From Deltaproteobacteria bacterium (GTDB lineage Bacteria > Myxococcota_A > UBA9042 > CAIXZC01), in contig VGRX01000010.1 of assembly GCA_016875215.1 (NCBI GenBank), positions 1 to 38,061 of the forward strand: a stretch of 38,061 nt of DNA, in the 5' to 3' direction. The notes below the pieces were generated by a model, which did not search any database, was not told the origin of the DNA, and saw only the letters and a program-made list of their open reading frames with translations. A program made the position numbers and the translations under genes. Shown here piece after piece: positions 34,464 to 38,061 of the stretch; positions within the stretch are counted from its first letter, which is position 1; each line of letters starts with the position of its first letter.

Positions 34464-35749
34464 GGCACGTCACCTGCGTTCTGACACTCGCGACACTCGC
34501 TGCGGCAGGCGTATCGTCGTCTGCTACGGCCGGCGGCTTCCACAACGCGGACGTGGGGACCCGCCGCATGGGGATGTTCGCCACGGTGGCCAGGCCTGAC
34601 GATCCGACCGCCATCTTCCACAACCCGGCGGGGCTCGTGCTGACCACGGGGACGCAGTTCTACACGTCCCTCTCGCTGTTCTTCCTGGACATCGGTTTGC
34701 GGATGTACGACAGCGAGGGGGTCCTGCGACCCGAAGACCACGAGATCCGACCGGACTGGAACATCGGGGCTCTGCCCTTCATCGGCATCAGCTCCGACCT
34801 GGGTACGGAGCGGCTTCGCCTCGGCTTTGCTGCGTATGCGCCCAACGCCTACGGGGCGGCACTGCCGGATGACGAACCGACCCGCTATCATGCCACGCGC
34901 GTTCTGTTCCTGGGCAGCCGGGCAACGGCGTCGCTGGCATACGAGGTCTCCCCCAAGCTCTCCGTGGCAGCCAGCGCCAGCCTGGTCCACCTGTACCTCA
35001 CTGCGCAGCGGTTCATGAACCCGCTGGTGCTCCAGGATCCGGACCACCGGTTCGACGACCCGGCGGTGACGAAGGAGTACGACTCGACGCTCGCCCTCGA
35101 CGGCCAGGGGTTCTCGTGGGCTGTCGACGTCGGCGTCCTGCTGCGGCCGCTCGAGACGCTCAGTATCGGAGTCGCGTTCTTCGGCGGCTCGTCGGTCCGC
35201 CTGCGCGGGGATGTGGAGCTCACCTCTCCGGACGGCACGGTGGACAGCACGACCCATCGGACCGACATGGTCATCCCCTTCACCCTGCAGGGGGGAATCA
35301 ACTGGGAGTTCGCTCCGGATTTCGAGATCGGCTTCGACTACCGCTACTACCACTACCAGGTGTTCCAGGAGCAATACACCGTCCTGGAGGAGCCGCTCAT
35401 GGGGATGAGCGAAATGAGAGATGCGAAGAACTACGGCAACTCGGGGAACTGGTGCATCGGGTTGCTCTACCGCCCGCTCGAGTCGGTCGAGCTGATGGCG
35501 GGATACCAGCAGGACTACACCCCGATCCCGGACCAGACCTACAGCCTGGACAACCCCAGCCGGGACCAGCGTGGAATCGGCTTCGGGGCCCGCTGGCAGG
35601 CGACCGGGAGACACCGGGTTGGACTCTCCTTCGTCCGCAACTGGTTCGACCTCGTGGACGTCCAGGAATCGACGGCGAATCCGCCGGCCAATGCCAAGGG
35701 GCACGGTGCGAACTTCGAGGTCGGCCTCGACTGGATGTGGAGATTGTAG
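34460..35749 (+). CDS. FadL/OmpP1-like outer membrane beta-barrel protein
   Basis: Signal sequence then GGFHNADVGTRRMGMFATVARPDDPTAIFHNPAGLVLTTGTQFYTSLSL; alternating beta strands; C-terminal aromatic-containing end GLDWMWRL. TTG start overlaps the kinase stop codon. Confidence 0.8.
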   Translation: MRHVTCVLTLATLAAAGVSSSATAGGFHNADVGTRRMGMFATVARPDDPTAIFHNPAGLVLTTGTQFYTSLSLFFLDIGLRMYDSEGVLRPEDHEIRPDWNIGALPFIGISSDLGTERLRLGFAAYAPNAYGAALPDDEPTRYHATRVLFLGSRATASLAYEVSPKLSVAASASLVHLYLTAQRFMNPLVLQDPDHRFDDPAVTKEYDSTLALDGQGFSWAVDVGVLLRPLETLSIGVAFFGGSSVRLRGDVELTSPDGTVDSTTHRTDMVIPFTLQGGINWEFAPDFEIGFDYRYYHYQVFQEQYTVLEEPLMGMSEMRDAKNYGNSGNWCIGLLYRPLESVELMAGYQQDYTPIPDQTYSLDNPSRDQRGIGFGARWQATGRHRVGLSFVRNWFDLVDVQESTANPPANAKGHGANFEVGLDWMWRL

Positions 35750-37603
35750 CTACTTGTAGGCTTCGAGGAAGAACACGAGCGCTTCGAGTCTCTGGTTCCA
35801 TACCTTGACGGGGTCGATTCCCTTCTTCTCTTCCGCTGCCATGAGATCCTTGAGGACGGACAGCGCCGCGGCCGTGTCGGCCATGCCCTGACGCTCGAAG
35901 CCGAGAAGGATGACCTGCCGGAGGTCGCCGTACAGCTCGTCGTCATAGTCGAGCGCGGCATACACCTTGGCAAACAACTTGAGCAGCTCGGCCCGCTCCT
36001 CCTTCTTGAGCTTCAGCCGGCCGAGGGTAAGCGCTGCCTTGGCACGGGCCATGCCCTTCACGTACTCGGTTTCCCGGTCGTCCACCCCCTTGACCGTGTC
36101 GGGGTCGTACACGACTTCGCTCCCCTCCAGCTTGCCCTGTCCGCCCTGGAGGACGGTCTGCAGGCAGGTCAGATCCTCCTTGCAGGCGTTGGACACGGCC
36201 AGCAGGACCTTCACGTCGATCTGGTCGAGCCGCTCCTGGATGTCCTCCGACTTCTCGACGTCGCCGAAGTTCTCGTCAAAGCCCTCGACGAAGATGTCGT
36301 TGAACTGGACGAGGTGGCCGACGTCCAGGCCGAAAGCGAGCGGCTGGAGGAAACGGATCACGAAGTCGGCCTCCTTGGCCGGCTCGCCTGCGTCCGCGGC
36401 CTTGACCTTGGCAGCGTCGGGTTCCTCGTCCTCGACATCGGAGACGGCCTCGTAGCAGACCCGGAGCAGGACGTCCATGGCCTCGGGGGTGAAGTTGAAT
36501 GCCAGTCCCAGCGCAAGCTGGAGGCGGGCACTGCCCTCCACGTTCCGATCCCGGATGATCTTCAGTGCGCCGAGCATCTCGTCCGCGGTCATGATGGACA
36601 TGATGCCCCAGGAGTCGAACTTGATCCGGTTGGTCATCTCGATCGTCCAGTCGAGCTTGAGACTGTCGGGGAGGTTGGCCGGCTCGATGACGGGACGCGC
36701 GATGTCGCGGACCAGGGCGCCGGCAGCCCGCGGGTCTCTGAGCTGGGCGAGCAGCATCGGAACCCTCATGCCCTTTCTCCACTTCCACTCGGAGATCGCG
36801 TTCTTCACGGCGAACTCCTCCATGTAGCGGACCTTCTCGTCACCGGGGCGGGATTCCATCACGTCCACGAGGAACGGGGCCGACGCGGACCCGATCTGGA
36901 GCAGCGACTTGAGCGACTCCTTGAAGGTGGTGCCGCCATCCTTGGACACGAGGAACAGGCCGCGCACCAGGGCCTTGATGCCTTCCGGGTTCTTGGTCTT
37001 GAGTTTCCCGAGTCCCTCGCTGGCCCGCTTGTTGACCTCGATTCCCTGGACATCGGGAGAGTTGTTGGCCAGAGCGATGAGGACCTCCTCGAGGTCATCG
37101 TTGAGGCCGCCCATCTCATCCGATGCCAGCACGCGCAGCGCCGGGGCGTATGCCAGTGCGAACTGCGGCTGAGCGCTCTTCACGTCATCGGTCAGCATCT
37201 TGACCAGGTCGGGCTTGAGGTCGATCAGCTTCCACTCCTCGATGCTGGTCGCGGCCAGCATGGCCGTCTCCGGCGACTGGAGCGCAAGCCGGAGGATCTC
37301 GAAGTAGAGCGGCTTCTTCTTCGGGAACTTCTCTGCCTCGGTCTTGAAGTTCACCACGCTCGGCTCCCAGGTCTGGGAGATGATGCGCATGATGTCCTTG
37401 TTGTACTTGCCCTGGCGGGGGTCGAACATGTCCTTCAGGATGGGAATGGCATCCTGACACTTCTTCTCGGCAATGTCCTTGAACACGGCTTTCGGATCGG
37501 TCCCCCCGAGCAGCGAGACGTACTTGCTGCACTCGCTCTCCTCTCCGTGGGAACAGCCGAAACCGAGCCCGAGCACGAGCAAAACCAGGAATCGCTTCAT
37601 CAT
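35750..37603 (-). CDS. Lipoprotein with helical HEAT-like repeat architecture
   Basis: MMKRFLVLLVLGLGFGCSHGEE lipobox; about 600 aa of helical repeats. The next in-frame ATG at 37600 is equally possible. Confidence 0.78.
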   Translation of the reverse strand: MMKRFLVLLVLGLGFGCSHGEESECSKYVSLLGGTDPKAVFKDIAEKKCQDAIPILKDMFDPRQGKYNKDIMRIISQTWEPSVVNFKTEAEKFPKKKPLYFEILRLALQSPETAMLAATSIEEWKLIDLKPDLVKMLTDDVKSAQPQFALAYAPALRVLASDEMGGLNDDLEEVLIALANNSPDVQGIEVNKRASEGLGKLKTKNPEGIKALVRGLFLVSKDGGTTFKESLKSLLQIGSASAPFLVDVMESRPGDEKVRYMEEFAVKNAISEWKWRKGMRVPMLLAQLRDPRAAGALVRDIARPVIEPANLPDSLKLDWTIEMTNRIKFDSWGIMSIMTADEMLGALKIIRDRNVEGSARLQLALGLAFNFTPEAMDVLLRVCYEAVSDVEDEEPDAAKVKAADAGEPAKEADFVIRFLQPLAFGLDVGHLVQFNDIFVEGFDENFGDVEKSEDIQERLDQIDVKVLLAVSNACKEDLTCLQTVLQGGQGKLEGSEVVYDPDTVKGVDDRETEYVKGMARAKAALTLGRLKLKKEERAELLKLFAKVYAALDYDDELYGDLRQVILLGFERQGMADTAAALSVLKDLMAAEEKKGIDPVKVWNQRLEALVFFLEAYK

Positions 37604-37656
37604 CAGCCCCCCTTGCATGGCAGCGACCTGACGGTCCCTTCCTCCAAAGTACAGCA

Positions 37657-37686
37657 ACTATAGCCGTGCGTCGCGAAGCAAGTCAA
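37657..37686 (-). promoter_or_regulatory. Putative promoter for the HEAT-like lipoprotein: TTGACT-N18-TATAGT
   Basis: Reverse complement of 37681-37686 (AGTCAA) and 37657-37662 (ACTATA). Confidence 0.6.
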
Positions 37687-37728
37687 GCGGAATGACGGGC
37701 CGTTCTCCAGGAGGAAATCAGGGGGAGG

Positions 37729-38061
37729 TCACTCCGGGATCGTGCACTGTCCGTCGGTGCAGTTCTGCCCCTCCGGGCAAGTCCCGCACGCGCCTCCGCA
37801 CCCGTCTTCACCGCAGGCCTTCCCCTCACAGGCCGGCTGGCAGACGCAGGCACCCTCGACGCACGCGTCCTGCGCCCCCGGGCACTCGCCGCACGTCGTT
37901 CCGCATCCGTCTTCGCCGCATGCCTTTCCTTCACAGGCCGGCTGGCAGACGCAGGCACCCTCGACGCACGCTTCCTGCGCCCCCTCGCACGTCCCGCACG
38001 TCCCCCCGCAACCGTCCTCTCCACAGGTCTTTCCTTCGCAGTCGGGCTGGCACTCCGCATA
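37729..38061 (-). CDS. C-terminal part of a Cys-rich secreted protein with 35-aa tandem repeats (runs off the window edge)
   Basis: Reverse frame reads repeated CVCQPACEGKACGEDGCG..CG.C.GAQ.ACVEGA and ends CTDGQCTIPE-stop; 105-bp DNA periodicity (caggccggctgg at 37829 and 37934). Confidence 0.8.
   Translation of the reverse strand, partial: YAECQPDCEGKTCGEDGCGGTCGTCEGAQEACVEGACVCQPACEGKACGEDGCGTTCGECPGAQDACVEGACVCQPACEGKACGEDGCGGACGTCPEGQNCTDGQCTIPE

Noticed and set aside
35744-35755. Regulatory palindrome GTAGCTAC between the FadL-like and HEAT-like genes
   Set aside because: It is simply formed by two abutting convergent TAG stop codons; too short to support a regulatory claim.
37729-38061. 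CRISPR or noncoding satellite
   Set aside because: Period is 105 bp, a multiple of three, and it encodes coherent Cys-rich repeats in one open frame.

Overview
This 38 kb high-GC window is dense with coding sequence and looks like a deltaproteobacterial or Myxococcota-like chromosome. That placement is an inference from MopE-type and Cys-rich lipoproteins, a Ser/Thr kinase-ATPase fusion, FHA proteins and HD-GYP signalling; no rRNA is present to confirm it. Recognisable genes include an FHA protein-ABC exporter operon, an orphan MCP, an HD-GYP response regulator, a REC protein, a hybrid-type histidine kinase, ileS, an enlarged lspA, two tandem lgt paralogs, RNase G (rng), msrA, maf, a CYTH-domain protein, a beta-class DNA methyltransferase, a ferredoxin, a 1269-aa Ser/Thr kinase-AAA-TPR protein, a FadL/OmpP1-like protein and about nine lipobox-bearing secreted proteins, several of them very Cys-rich. 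The strongest second-look items are: (1) an ileS-lspA-lgt-lgt cluster in which LspA carries about 200 extra extracytoplasmic residues and both Lgt paralogs carry a matching six-cysteine insertion in a predicted extracytoplasmic loop, resembling the Cys motifs of neighbouring lipoproteins; (2) a CYTH gene bracketed by an exact 31-bp inverted repeat, hairpin-bearing tandem repeats and a roughly 175-nt highly structured element; (3) a frame-disrupted DUF167/YggU remnant just upstream of ileS. All calls come from reading the sequence and the supplied ORF track; no database or folding software was run.
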